Positions 35,062-48,053 of a stretch of 64,000 bases of DNA are shown here, one piece after another (within the stretch, counting starts at the first letter, position 1; each line of letters begins with the position of its first letter). The translations under genes were made by a program, and so were the position numbers. The stretch comes from Begonia masoniana. Its lineage: Eukaryota; Streptophyta; Magnoliopsida; Cucurbitales; Begoniaceae. The notes under the pieces were generated by a model. That model ran no database searches, was not told the DNA's origin, and was given only the letters and a program-made list of their open reading frames with translations. The DNA is taken from assembly GCA_022432975.1 (NCBI GenBank), contig CM039505.1:51989249-52053248 (forward strand), given 5' to 3'.

Positions 35062-38000
35062 TCATCTGCGGTAGCGATAGCGCTTAAAGTTAAAGTAGAC
35101 GTGCAAAATTCCACGCTCGAATGTGCACTTAAACCCCTTCTTATGAGAATATTCCCATTCTTTGTTCACAATGCGAAATGCCTGTCACCCGATCACAAGA
35201 AAACTTAGCAATCTCATTCCCCATATTCCAGAAAAATATCATAAACTCAAAAATTTCTATAACTTACTATATCTTCGTAAGGTGGTCCAGCGTGGAACCT
35301 TAAGATGCAAGTCTCACTACTATTCCCATCCTTCTCGATAGTATAAGTTGGGGCGCGAATCTTGTCTACGAGGTCCGGATAAAAAATGTTAAATTTATAT
35401 CCCTGCACAATTTTGGGAGGTGGATTATCGTGATCGTAGTGAGTTTGATTGTATTTGTTCCACTCGTATCCTGTGTGAACCCTATTGAAGTATTTTGGTT
35501 TTCTTGGCCGATACTTATCGTGCCACCAGTACACCTGCATTGATTCGATAGACCATTACGAAAAAGTTTAATATGACTAGTATAGTACAAATAATTCAGG
35601 CATATGTAGCAGGGTATTATAAATGAAATCGAATAGGGAGATGATAACTACCTGTGAGTCGAGGTTCACTTCTGCACCAGAACCAAAAATTGCATCTCCA
35701 TCCTCCAAGGCTCCCATGGCTTTTACTGCTTTGAGCTCAAAGTTATCTTCTGAGGCAGCTGGCTTCGAAGCTATAGCTTCTTGAATTCGTCTCTGCTGTT
35801 CTTCTAAAACAGCCATTCGTTTCCGTTCCTGTTCATACACAAGATGATGAAATATATTCTCCCCCACATACTTTTGAATCTAAAATACACAGTAAATTTG
35901 GACTTTCAGAAATGGTACCAATATTGCCCTATCGTCTTCAGGGTCTATTGCAACATCATTGTCATCACCATGCAACAGTTCTGGTGAAAAGGATCCGGCC
36001 TCCTCTTCAGCTTCATCATTCTCTTCCTCGGTGAGGTTTGGAGACAATGGCCGTGCTTCTGGATTTGGTAAAAAGAGATACAATTAGACAACCATCTCGC
36101 AACCAACTTGATGCAATAAAAATCCAAACACAACATGAAGTCCAACGGATGAACCTTCAACATCATGATCAACTTCCTCCTCGATAGGTGTCAAAGAATG
36201 CTCTAGTTCCAACCGCTCATCACCGCCTTCTAAAGGTTGTTCAAGGTGTAGCAGATGCTCGCGTAACTTTTTGGTATGAATTTCCTTCAAACAAGCCTGC
36301 ATTTAAAAAATTACTCATTATGCTGTAAAGGAGCATATTAAAAGAGCATGTGATTCAAATCACAAATATCATCTAAGAGATACCTTAGCCTTGTATATAT
36401 GGAGACGTTTAAGAATAGTCTCCCAATACTCTACGAGTTTCGCTGTTCCTGATCGCATCTGTGACTCAATTTGCAATCGCATAGCCTCTAGTTGACCATA
36501 AGTTTTACCATCCAATAGATTTTTAACATCTGATTCAATACTAGAATGCAAGCCTCTATCTTCTGCGAGTAATTCGGTAGGGGGCTCCTCCCCACGAACC
36601 CTTGCTCTATCTACTACATCTTTTTTTCGAGCTGCAGCTAGTTCCCAGTCACAAACCACTAGAAGTGCCTGTTAACATGTCAAACTGTAATTATTCATTT
36701 CAACGACAATTCTCTTGAATTAGGCAAGAAGAAGCACCTCTTAACTGTTGGATGCGTGCATAAATAGAAGCCATGAAACATGTTAAGACCAGCATACTTT
36801 GATTTAAAACCAAGGGCATTCGTCCGAAATGTATATCATCAAGGGTATAGAAAATCAAATATTCCTATAACGAATCAGACAAAAGGTATAGCCCACTAAA
36901 ATTTAAAAAAACCTTACACAAGCACAAACAACAGGTAAGGCTTTAAAAAGCATGAAAATTTCAGAAAGTGTTTCTCTTATTTTTTCTCTTCAATAACTGA
37001 ATCTAGCAAGCTTCAAACTTTGTTTATACTCAAATTTCAGAGAGCGTTTGTCTTAGATTTTTCACTTCAATAACTGAATCTAGTAAGCTTCAAACTTCAT
37101 TAAGCATCGCTAAGACCAAAGAAGGGTAGCTATCAGACCACTTACTCATGCCATGTATAGTTTTTTCTGTTGTTTCCAAACTATTCATCGGTCTTATTTG
37201 AGAATCAAAAGCAATTCCTCCAACATTCTTTTTTTTCTTTTTAAATTCAAGTAAGCGCTCGATGAGTGGTTTGAACACCTACTTTCATAATTCATTAACT
37301 TAATTTTTCAAATTTCCAAATAGATTTATCTTGACAAAGGAAAAGAAATTAATATAAGGGTATATAATATCCAACCTCCCAGTACTCGCAATGTGTTTCG
37401 GTTGCTCTGTCCATATCCAGATGCATTTTGATGTCGTCACGGAGCTCTTCCATCTCTTTCACTGTTAAGCCCTGTATAAGATGAATGTAAACGTTAATAC
37501 TAACAATAAATAATGTACGTTCAATTGTGATCATGTATTGAGGTATTAAAATTCAACATTCAAAATAAACCACTGACACAAGCTAGTAATGCATTACATA
37601 AAAACTTCAAAAAATTATTTGTTAGGAATCAATGAATTCTGCAATTGCACATGAAAAGTAAACTGTTGTTTCACTACACAGATAGTTTCTTCTTGAACGT
37701 TCCAGGGTAAGAACTAACAGTTGCTATTACTACGTTAAAGTGAAAAACCACTATACAAATGAAAAAAATAAAATGGAAATTACAATGAGAAAATTATTCT
37801 AATAAACTCAATTCCATAATAATTTTGTGTATAGCGACTAAAAACATTGATACAATTATTTGTAAATAGTTACAAATCAACCAACAGTTTTTACCTTGAA
37901 AACCATGTATGGTTCATTTATTTCTATATCATGCTCACTGTATCCATTAAGGTGCTTAGAGAGAATATCAATAGGCTTCATACGCCCTTCACGAAGCCGA

Positions 38001-41000
38001 ATCTCTGATCTAACTTTGCTTTGATCAAAATGAAACTGTATATTGACAATTGAACTTGTCATCAAATAGAACGTGAAATTATTGAATGAGAACATTGCTA
38101 AAAACAAAGTTCAGTACCTCAAAATCAAAATATTGACAAAAACAGAAAATGATCAGTACAAGCCCATGTATTACCTCTTCTTCCTTCTTCTCCCAGTCCT
38201 GGAACTCAGCACGAGCACGTTCTCTAGCCAGTATTGCCTACCAAAAAAGTGCCGTTTGTATATGTTACGCGTAAAAGAAGGAAAGGCTTATGACATCATA
38301 AAATACTCGAGTTACTAAAGACAAGGTATTACTCACCATTTCTTCTTCATATTGAGCTTTTTCAAGTGCCCTTTCTTCCCTCCTCTTTTTCACTTTTTCA
38401 ATCTCAGCCTGCATTATATATTAAAACAATTAAATCAGCTAATAGATAATTAATTAAGATTGATATTACATGTCATCAGCATAATTTTTCAACCAGCGTT
38501 TTGTACACAATCATTGCATCAGGCATTGACACGAACATATTAAAGTTGTACACAATCATTGCATCAAGCATTGACACAAACGCATTCAACACAATCAAGA
38601 AACCAAGAATATCTTATATTACGCCAGAGAATAAAAGAAGCTAAAGAAGAATAGGCTGAAAGAAAGAGAAGGAGAAGAAGCTATTGCGAAGAGTGGCAGT
38701 GGAAGATAGAAGTCATTTTCATTTCAATCAACATAATCTGTCCTTTTCCCATTTCAATACTAGACTTTAAAAAGACAACTTAACACCACTCTAGGAAATG
38801 AAGTGAGGGGAATTAGAAGGTCAAAAGATACATCCAAGTAGGCGAAAAGATTAAGTTCTTTAATACAAACCAAAATAAATAAAACGTAAATAAAATAATT
38901 AAAACTTTAATAAATGATGTTTTCATCAACTCTCTCAGGGTAGGAGAAACTCGACCCTGTCAAGTTGATAGAACCACAAGGCAGCAATCTGATCAATATT
39001 CCAACCATAAGTTAAGTGACTAAGCAACGTTCTTTCGATATCCATAAACTCGTGTAACTGGAGGGATGGATCAGGAATCTCCCCGAGCTGTTCTGAAATT
39101 AAGCAAAGGAAGATCCTGGTGACTCCGATAGAACTCCAATAAATATGGATCCAAGTGTTGAAGTGTTTCTCTAGAAATCCATGTGCAATCACCATCTGGC
39201 CGATTCACCCAACGGACTAGGAAGCGTAGAACCTCACCTTCATTAGTAAATACAATTTGTTCATCTAAAATAACATCAGTTTTATTCTTATGTGTTGTGA
39301 CAGGGAATATTGGGGAAGCAGTGTTAGCAGATGTAGGATCAAAATCGACGGATGAATGTAGAAAAGAATCATTAGATGGACTAAAATGGCCTTTATAAGC
39401 TACTAATTCCTCAACATTAAAAGTAAAATGACAACCAAAATGAGACAAGAGATCAACGACATATGCATTTGGGCCAATTCACTTTAAAATTTTAAAATGA
39501 CCAGGACTACGAGCTTGCAATTTAGAACATGATCTGGATGAACGCTGCTCAGGACGAATTCAAACTATAACATAATCTCCAATATTAAATTTAACATGTT
39601 GTTTGTGTGAATAAGCTCGTAGTTTATATGATGCATTACTTGCCTCTATTTGTTTAGAGATCTCTACATGCAAATCATGAATATGTTGTGAAAAATTTTC
39701 GGCCAACATAGACATACTAGCATGCGGAGACATAGAGAAGACGACCAAAGGCTTCATGGATTTAAAGCAATCAACAACTTCAAAAGGATTCATACCTATA
39801 GATTGACTTACAGAGCTATTATATGCAATCTAGGCTGTGAGGAGAATCAAATCCCAAACTACTAAGACTTCGATTAATAACTTCAGTTTGACCATCAGTC
39901 TGAGGATAATAGGCGGTGGAAAATTTTAATGTTATGCCTTCCATGTGTCATAAAGTTCGCCAAAAATGACCAGTAAAACGCACATTCCCATCGGAAACAA
40001 TAGTCTTAGGGAGACCATATAGTTTAACAATCTCATTGAAATACAAACGAGCTACTTTAGATCCGTCAGTCGTTTTATTACATGGAATAAAATGAGTCAT
40101 TTCCGAAAAACGATCAACAACAACTAAAATAGAATTTGGGAGTGCGCGGGAGTCCTAACACGAAATCCATACTAATATCCTGTCAAGGACAATTAGGGAC
40201 TGAGAGTGGTGTGTAGAGACTAGTATTTTGTCGTCTTTGTTTGGCCGATTGACAAATTTTGCAAGTGTTGACTATCTTGCCTACATCTTTCTTCAAGTTA
40301 CGCCAATAGAATTGTCGTTCAACTTCTTCGATCATTTTGTCACATCCAAAATGGTCAATTAATCCTCCTTCATGAATTTCCCACATAATGAACTCTCTCA
40401 CTGAGGTTTGAGGAATGCACAACTTGTTGATCTTAAAAAGATAACCTTCCTCTAGATTAAAGTCATTGTTGTAGTCGAGTTGCCCATTTTTCAAGGTGAG
40501 GAAAATATCTTTAAAATTAGGACAAGACTCATGATCCTCTTTGAGTCTTTCAAAACCGATTACTTTAGCACTAATGACAGCCAAAAGAGATAGGCGACGA
40601 CTCAACGCATCAGCTGCTTGATTCTCTACACCCTTTCTGCGTTTCAATACAAATGAATATGCTTACAAACACTCAATCCAAAGACCATGTCGAAAGTTCA
40701 ACCGCTTTTGAGAATTGAAACATTGTAAAGCTTCATGGTCCGAATAAAGTACAAATTCTTGAGGTAACTAGTAATGACGATAACGTAGAGCTTGAACAAT
40801 TGCATACAATTTTTATCATACGTTGAATATTGTTGTTTAGTATCATTCAACTCTTCACTAAAATAAGCGATATGGTGTCGTTCTTGGCTGAGAACACCAC
40901 CCCCTACCCAAGATGCATCTCATTCAACCTCAAAGACTGAAGTTGCATTACAGGAGCTTCTGTCATTCGGATTTTAATAGTATTGAAAGCTTTAGATACT

Positions 41001-44000
41001 GCCAGTGTCTAACGAAGTTCTCCCCTTTTCATACACTCAGTAACAGGAGACATAATTATACTAAACTTTTTGATGAAACGACGATAAAAGGTAGCTAACC
41101 TGTGAAAACTTTGGACATCATTTATGTTTTTAAGCTCAGGCCAATCAACAATCGCTTTAATCTTTATGGGGTCAAAGGACACTTCTGCAGCAGAGACTAT
41201 AAAGCCTAAGAAAGCAACACTCTCCGTGAAGAACACACATTTTTTAACATTGGCATAGAGACTTGAAGCCCGAAGAGTAAAACAAACTTGTTGAAGATGG
41301 CTTCAATGTTGATCTGTAGTTTGGCTATAAACAAGAATATCATCGAAATAAACAACAATAAATTTACTCATAAAAAGTCTAAGAGCATGACTCATTACTC
41401 TCATGAAGGTGTTTGGGGCGTTGATGAGTTCAAAAAGCATGACGAGCGACTCATAAAGGTCATCCTTTGTTTTGAAGACAGTTTTCCGCTCGTCACCCGG
41501 ACGAATTCTAATTTGGTGATACCTGATTCTAAGATCAATTTTCGAAAAAATATTACCATGAGCCATTAAGTCCAACGTATCATCAAGTCTAGGGATGGGA
41601 AAACGACAATTCATAGTAATCTTGTTTATGGCACGACTATCAATGCACATTCTCTAAGTGCCGTCTTTTTTTGAAATCAGAAGTGCGGGAACTGTACAAG
41701 GGCTTAAACTCTCACGAATAAATCCCCTTTTGAAAAGTTCATTTATTTGTCTCTGTAGTTCAACATGCTCATTGGGATTCATTCAATAGTGAGGTAAGTT
41801 TGGAAAAGATGCTCCAAGAATGAATTCGATTTCGTGTTGAATATCTCATAATGGAGGTAACTGGTCAGGGACGTCATCAGGGAAGACATCCTTAAATTCT
41901 TTAATGATTGATTAGCCTTCTGCAAAGGTTATTAGAGGAGGATTTGACGGACTCTTTACTACCAACACGACAAAGACAACATAATCATTTTCAAGTGAAC
42001 GCTCAAACTCCATAGGGTTAATAGCATTTAATCATTTGTGTTCAACAATTTTCTTTGTGCGAGGGGACTCCAACGATTTTGGATTTGCGGGCAAAGAATT
42101 AAGGTGAAGTTTCTTTCCATTATATACAAAAGAACAAGAATTAGATCGACCATGGATAGTGGCATCCAAATCAAACAACCATGGACGACCGAGGATGACA
42201 TGACTGACATCCATATGAATGACATCACACCAAATTTGCTCTTTGTATTCAAGGAACTGAATGGGTACCAAACAACGCTCTTTCACAAATATGGAAGAAG
42301 TATCAATCCATGAGACATTGTAAAGTCGAGGATGAAGAACTGACTTCAACCCAAGACGAGATGCAATAGATACAGATACTGCTGCATTAATACAGCTGCT
42401 ACTATTCACAATGATTTTGCAACCCTTGTTATTGATTTTGATATATGTGTAAAAAATAGAATAACGACGTCAATCTTCGACATTTTTGGGTTGGGTAAGT
42501 GTACATCTCACAACACTTAGTTGAGGTGAAGTGGAAAGAGTAGGTAGGGAAAGAGTTCGGATACAACCTAAAAAGTTATTGTTATCCAAATCTCCAAACT
42601 CTTTAAGGTTAGGTTCATAAACTTGTTCTTCACTTGTCTCCTCAATTTCATTTTCACTATCTTTTATGACTAGGTTTCAGCTAGGGCAATTAGAGGAAAT
42701 ATGACCAAAATTCTTACAATTGAAACACTACAAAGGAGAAGAATTTCTCGAATTGTCCACACTTTTACCTTTGTTTTCTCTCACCAAAGGGACATTGGAT
42801 GGAGGAGGGACTTAGGAGTAGCAGGAGCTGAAACAGGAGGAGGTCTATTGTCACCACGTTTTTCATATGGAGTTTTCATAACTAACTCATAGTCTCGAAC
42901 TAAGGAAGGAATAGGCATGATCGAGAGTATTGCCTCCTCGAAGGATAAGCTCGCGTCTAAGGTCATCTCTTAAACTTTGTCGAAATCTACTCATAGGCAT
43001 GGCCTCATCTTCAATTACTTGACTTCTCATTCAGAATTCATCAAATTAATTAACATATTTAGTTACTGGTCGGTTGCTAGGGCATTCCATTGGTCTAATA
43101 GATTACCCTCATAGGATTGGGGATAAATACTTCTCTTGAAGCCATTGTTTCATTTCATCCCAACTTCCAATAGGAGGCGTATAACGCCTCTGAAAGAGAT
43201 CTTCTACACTTTCCCAAATCAGTTGGGCAGTACCAGTCAATTTTAAACAGGCAAACTGAACTCTTTGGTTTTCTGGCACTCCGTAACAAATGAAAAAACG
43301 ATCTATATCTTTTACCCATTGAGTAAAGATACGAGCATCAAAACAACCATCAAAAGTAGGAGCATCTAGCTTGATATTCCTAAAGAGTTGTTCGTCATGG
43401 TGATTAAGAGATTGAGAATCTCGACGATAATAATTTTGACTGCCCACACGATCGTAATTCTTATCTCTACGGTCACGTCCAAAGTGCCGTCAAGCGTCTT
43501 GTCGATGATGATGGGGCCTATTATGGAACACTTCAAAATTGTCTGTATCCGAGGTATGAGGAATTTGTTCCACATTGTTCAACTTATTCTTTATATTTCT
43601 ATATGCCTCGCCAGTAGTGATCAACTCAGTCTGAATGATAGCTAATTGTTCTTGAAACTGTTGTTGGTTGATTGTCGAGAAAGTACATCAAATTGGGAAG
43701 ATTTCATATTTAAGGCACAAGAACTAGATGAGACCTGACGACCACTACGTAACTGCATGCAATGTTACTAAATGAAGGGCAATGGAGAGATCAATAAACA
43801 AGCAGTACTCGTAATGAATAATATCTACTACATCCTAAATTTAGTTTTTTTTTTAGATTACATTAATTCTAACAAAGCAAACGCATAGAATTGATATTTT
43901 AAAATGATGAAGCAAAGGCCAAATACCACGTCAAAAAATCACCATAAAATTGATTATCAAAATGAACAGTGAAATTAATTGGTGAAGGTGAAATAATCAG

Positions 44001-46809
44001 CAAAGATTATATCAACTAACAGTTCAAATAAGAGGACATTAAGTTGGGTCAAATAATCAAGTTTAATACGGTGAAAGGCAACGGGGATTGATATGCTTAT
44101 GATAAGGAAACAGAAGTAAACCACAACACATAAGAACAAAATTAAAGCATTATTTAAAATAAACAGCATTGAAAACTAAAGAAAGATTGAAACAGAAAAC
44201 TCTGTGTATCGTTGTGCCAATCACGAATGGAAGATATTATCAGTAAAACCCAGACAGCATAACCAAACAAGCAGAGGGAGGAAATCCATACAGCAAAACC
44301 ATCGGCAGTTAACCCCAACAGCAAACCACATAAGCAGAAAAATATCCAAATGAGCAGTGAAACCCAAAATTTGCATCAGCTTTCAGGCTGAGGACTGGGT
44401 CTTGTTTTAGTGAGAGAACAAGATGAATTTTCACGAAAGAAATATTGAAACAGTTCTTCAACTTCCAACAGAGGAGGGTGCTAATTTTGAACTCACCCAA
44501 AATCAGAAAAGTTAACTAAGGGGGTTAGAGAGAATATGGCGGCGAAGAAGTTGAAGAGGAGGCAGAGAGGCAGAAGTCGACGACGAAGAAACAAAAGGAG
44601 GAGGAAATTACAGGAGCTGCGGCGAAGGGCTGTTCGAAGTATGTTGATGAGCGGGGAGGAGGTGAAGCAGAAGAAGAAAGAAGGTCATAGGCTTATGAAT
44701 GTCATGGGTAATTAAATGGAATTCATGGGGAAGAGAAAGAGAATATTGGGAGGGCAGCAGTAGCGCAGTGAAAAAGAAAAAAAAAAAAAAAAAAACAGAA
44801 AGAAGAGAGGGACGAGAAGCACTTCATGCCCCAATTTGAAAGGCAAAAATGATAAGACAGAGAAAACAGGTGCTAAACCAAGAGTTCAACTTGATGTATA
44901 ACAAAATCAAGAAACCAAGAATATCAGATATTACGCCAGAGAATAGAAGAATAAATTGATAAAAGAAGCTAAAGAAGAATAGGTTGAAAGAAAGAGAAGG
45001 AGAAGAAGTTTCCATTTCAATCAATATAATCTGTCATTTTCCAGTTTCAATACTAGACTTTAAATAGACAACTTAACACCACTATAGAAGATGAAATGAG
45101 GGGAATTAGAAGGTCAAAAGATACATCCAAGTAGGTGAAAAGATTAAGTCTTTTAATACAAACCAAAATATGAAGCAAAATAATTAAAACTTTAATAGAT
45201 GATGTCCTCATCAGAAGCACTGAAAACATCAGCCAACTCTCAAAAACTTTCTGAATGGATGAGCATATGTGAGCCGTCAAGATTTGGAATGAAAATGAAA
45301 ATTGAATAAATGATTTATGGTCAACTAAATGCCAATATAAAATCTTCCAAATACTTGAAGTATAAAAAAACCTGGCAGTATACTTTAAAAAGAATCTCAT
45401 AATGTGCAAAATCAACTAACAACCTCAAATTGTAAAAGTATTTTGTACTTGTACGAGAAAACAAAAAACCAAGACAAATGCATGTGTTTAATAAATTGAA
45501 TTAAAAAAAAACTATCTTAAACTTCCAATCTCAAAAAGAACGCCACACAAAGACAAGCCCAATTTTGAAAAAAGAAAACAAGATTTAAACCAATATTTGT
45601 CTGATGGAATAATAGATCCAAATCATAAAAGCTGACCATTAGACAACTTGAATTGATAACAGGATTACCAGCATTTGTGCATTTACAATCCTATAAATTT
45701 AAATTCTAGTTTGTACGAAGAACCTCAATCAAGCAGATGAAAGAAGACCATAGCATAAATGAAAAGTAATCCATTAACTAGAAAAAATAGTGTACCATCC
45801 TTTCTCGCTGCCTTTTTTTCTCGGCTTTAACCGAAAATGCCTCAAGGGGTACTCCATGTGTGACATCACGCTCAATCTTCTTTCTCCACACAAATCTATG
45901 GATCACACACAAATAATTCAGATTAATGAAGTTGCAAACTTCAAAAATATATATTTCACAAGTCAACGAAGAATTCTCCCCGTGCCAACCTCTTCTCAAT
46001 TACTGATGTTTTATACATATACCACTAATTATGCACAAAATTAGCCAGATTCCAATCTATAATGGTTCATCTAGTTTCTTTGCAATACAGAGATATCCCC
46101 CTCAGCTAAAAACTGTGTTTTAAAGTTTAACTGTATCCAATTTGCAATCAAGAATAGTGAAAATGAGCATTATCATAAAAAAGAAACTTAGAAATTTGTA
46201 GTCGTAAAAACTAACCAACAGAAGCATGCTACATACTTTTCACTGAGATTGGAATCGCCAAATGGATTTGAATCATTGGAATATCCCGAAACTGTGGGCG
46301 CCTTCAATTTCTTCGCAACTCGCATTGCCTGCACAGGTCAGCGAAAATAAATTATGATCACATTCCAGAGAACAAATTCAAAAGAATAACCCCTCGAAAT
46401 AAACAATAAAACTCCCATCAGAATCCAGGAAAAACAAAACAAATGAAAGATGAAATATGAAGAAAATCCTAACCTTTTTTTGCGCCTTCTTGGCCAAGTA
46501 CTCAGCAATTTCTTCTTCAGAAACTTTCCTCGAAGATCTCTTCTTCTTGCGCCCTCCTCCATTGCTCTCACCGCTGTCGTAAGAATCATCCCCGGAGTCC
46601 CCAGCGCGGGAGAAGTTTTGACGCCTGCTACGACTGTGTCGCTCCCTCCTACTCCGGGATTTCCTCGCCGGAGAAGAGTCGCCGCTGTCTGAGTCGTCTC
46701 CGGACTCCGAATAGGAATCAGAGTCCCTGTCAACCGACCTTCTACTATGCCTCCTGGAAGACGACGATGTTTCCTTCTTGCTCCTACTGCTTCGACCGTC
46801 GGACGCCAT
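35062..46809 (-). CDS. Splicing factor Cactin, 13 exons
   Basis: Cactin is a conserved nuclear protein linked to the spliceosome. Exons in transcript order: 46474-46809, 46237-46328, 45796-45895, 38337-38408, 38175-38237, 37895-38035, 37376-37471, 36384-36668, 36155-36296, 35919-36058, 35652-35828, 35268-35534, 35062-35181. All phases agree, giving 676 residues against about 672 in Arabidopsis. The N-terminal 110 residues are Ser/Arg-rich with basic patches. The middle is charged and helical (the cactin mid domain, e.g. [21 protein letters not shown]). The C-terminal domain starts near [19 protein letters not shown] and ends [13 protein letters not shown]. Intron 3 (38409-45795, 7.4 kb) contains a decayed Gypsy element in the same orientation. 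The coding sequence looks intact. Confidence 0.93.
36958..37099 (-). repeat. Tandem duplication, 76-bp period, in cactin intron 7
   Basis: 36958-37020 and 37034-37099 are diverged copies, both containing TTCAATAACTGAATCTAG and AAGCTTCAAACTT. Confidence 0.75.
38502..38590. repeat. Tandem duplication, 45-bp period
   Basis: TGTACACAATCATTGCATCA plus GGCATTGACAC at 38502 is repeated at 38547 with few changes. It lies directly beside the left LTR of the Gypsy element. Confidence 0.8.
38583..38928 (-). repeat. Gypsy element 3' LTR
   Basis: Partner of 44895-45213, about 346 bp. On the plus strand it ends TTTTCATCA. Includes a 40-bp segment absent from the other LTR near 38675-38710. Confidence 0.8.
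38945..43700 (-). pseudogene. Gypsy gag-pol, many stops and frameshifts
   Basis: Pieces in order: gag near 43109-43447 (LDAPTFDG...[12 protein letters not shown]); CCHC knuckle [14 protein letters not shown] near 42677-42720; protease near 42032-42420, whose active site reads VNSSS instead of the expected DSGS/DGGS, with ILGRPWL kept; RT near 41303-41660 with YFDDILVYS; RNase H start near 41009-41236; integrase zinc region near 40183-40647 (CKICQSAKQ); and a C-terminal chromodomain-like piece, [16 protein letters not shown], near 39071-39330. No long open frame remains, so it is not active. Confidence 0.85.
44895..45213 (-). repeat. Gypsy element 5' LTR
   Basis: Partner of 38583-38928. In element orientation it begins TGATGAGGACATC and ends GTTATACA. 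Confidence 0.8.
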
Positions 46810-48053
46810 ACTTGGAGGCAGAGGTTACTTTTTTGTCGCTGCTAAGTGGCTATCATCGCTAAAACGAACCGACTTCAACGAGTTCCGGTACGGTTCCGAT
46901 CGGCCGAACTCGACCCGGTTTCAAAATTTTTTAACTATTCATATCCCTAAGTTATGAAATTAGATTATTCTTTTTTTATTATCAAATACAAATACAATGC
47001 TTAATGCTTATATTCGTCTCAAAATCAGAACACCCATAAATCTCAAAATCAGAAATTACCATCGTCGGTTCGTCCTTCACAGGCTGACAAAGGAGAAAAA
47101 GCCAAAAGGGGTTCGACTGTCGTCGAAGAAAGAGCCAACGGTAGTATCTAGAAATAGAATAATCGAGAGTCGAGAGGCATTCGAATGTCGTGGCGATTGC
47201 GAGAGAAATATGAGAAGTGAGAACTGAGAAGAGAAAGAAATTGAATGGATAGGATTAGTAAATTAGGATTAGTTCGGTCCGATTCGGTTTTTACGGCTTT
47301 GTATTATTAGACTCGAAAATCAAACCGAAAACTTCGGTTCTGATAAATAAAAACCGAAATTCATTTATTTTATGAGCAAAACCGACCAGAACCGGACCAA
47401 CTATGTCGGTTCTGCTCTAGTTCTTCGATCCAGGCAGGTTTTGCTCACCTCTTTGTCAAATCAAATCATTGTAAATAATTTATTATTCTAATTTTTTAAT
47501 TTATTAATCTAATTTATAAAAAGTGTAACGTAAGCTTTTTGTGGATTAATTGAACTTGAAGACCAGAAAAAACAACCCAGCTACTTGTTTATAGATCGTG
47601 GATTGTCATCAAATGCACACCCTTTCGATTTCTTATATGTTACCAAAACTTCCTTCTCCAACAGAATCAATAGATTCAACCTCCTAAATTCAGATAAAAC
47701 TAATATGCGAGACTTAAAATCTCAGGCCAAAGAGCGTAGATTTCGGGTCCTCTTCAAAGCATAATATTGACAAGGTATAATGTTGAGAATGCTCGCTTAC
47801 ATGATCTGGTTTGGCAACCGACGACTTTCCCGTTTAGTGGCTTTGGCAATACGTTCCAAAAAGGATACTCAATTCGAACACCAAGACTAAAATAGTGAAA
47901 CATTGAAAACATCATTGTCAAAACATAATACCGTGGTCAAATCCAAATGAAAAAGAAAAAGGGCAGTAGGCTCTAAAAGCCAAAGAACAAAAGAAGGTTG
48001 GTTGGTTGGTTCAAAAATTAAGCTATCCAATCACTGACCACAAGGGTCCTCTT
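46810..48053. other. Cactin upstream region and poly(A)-binding protein 3' flank
   Basis: No gene seen. 46860-46925 and 47265-47460 are rich in CGGTT/AACCG motifs, as in dispersed plant repeats. 48000-48053 is probably the 3' UTR of the poly(A)-binding protein gene. Confidence 0.45.

Larger units (their letters stand above)
38583..45213 (-). mobile_element. Degenerate Ty3/Gypsy retrotransposon in cactin intron 3
   Basis: A 6.6-kb element bounded by related LTRs at 38583-38928 and 44895-45213. They share, for example, ATTACGCCAGAGAATA and GGTCAAAAGATACATCCAAG. They differ by many substitutions and indels, so the insertion is old. Domain order on the minus strand is gag, zinc knuckle, protease, RT, RNase H, integrase, chromodomain-like tail, as in Ty3/Gypsy chromoviruses. 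No clear target duplication. It is transcribed with cactin and must be spliced out. Confidence 0.88.

Noticed and set aside
37090..37278. 62-codon minus-strand ORF between cactin exons
   Set aside because: Lies within intron 7, which has clean splice sites, and includes a duplicated AT-rich segment.
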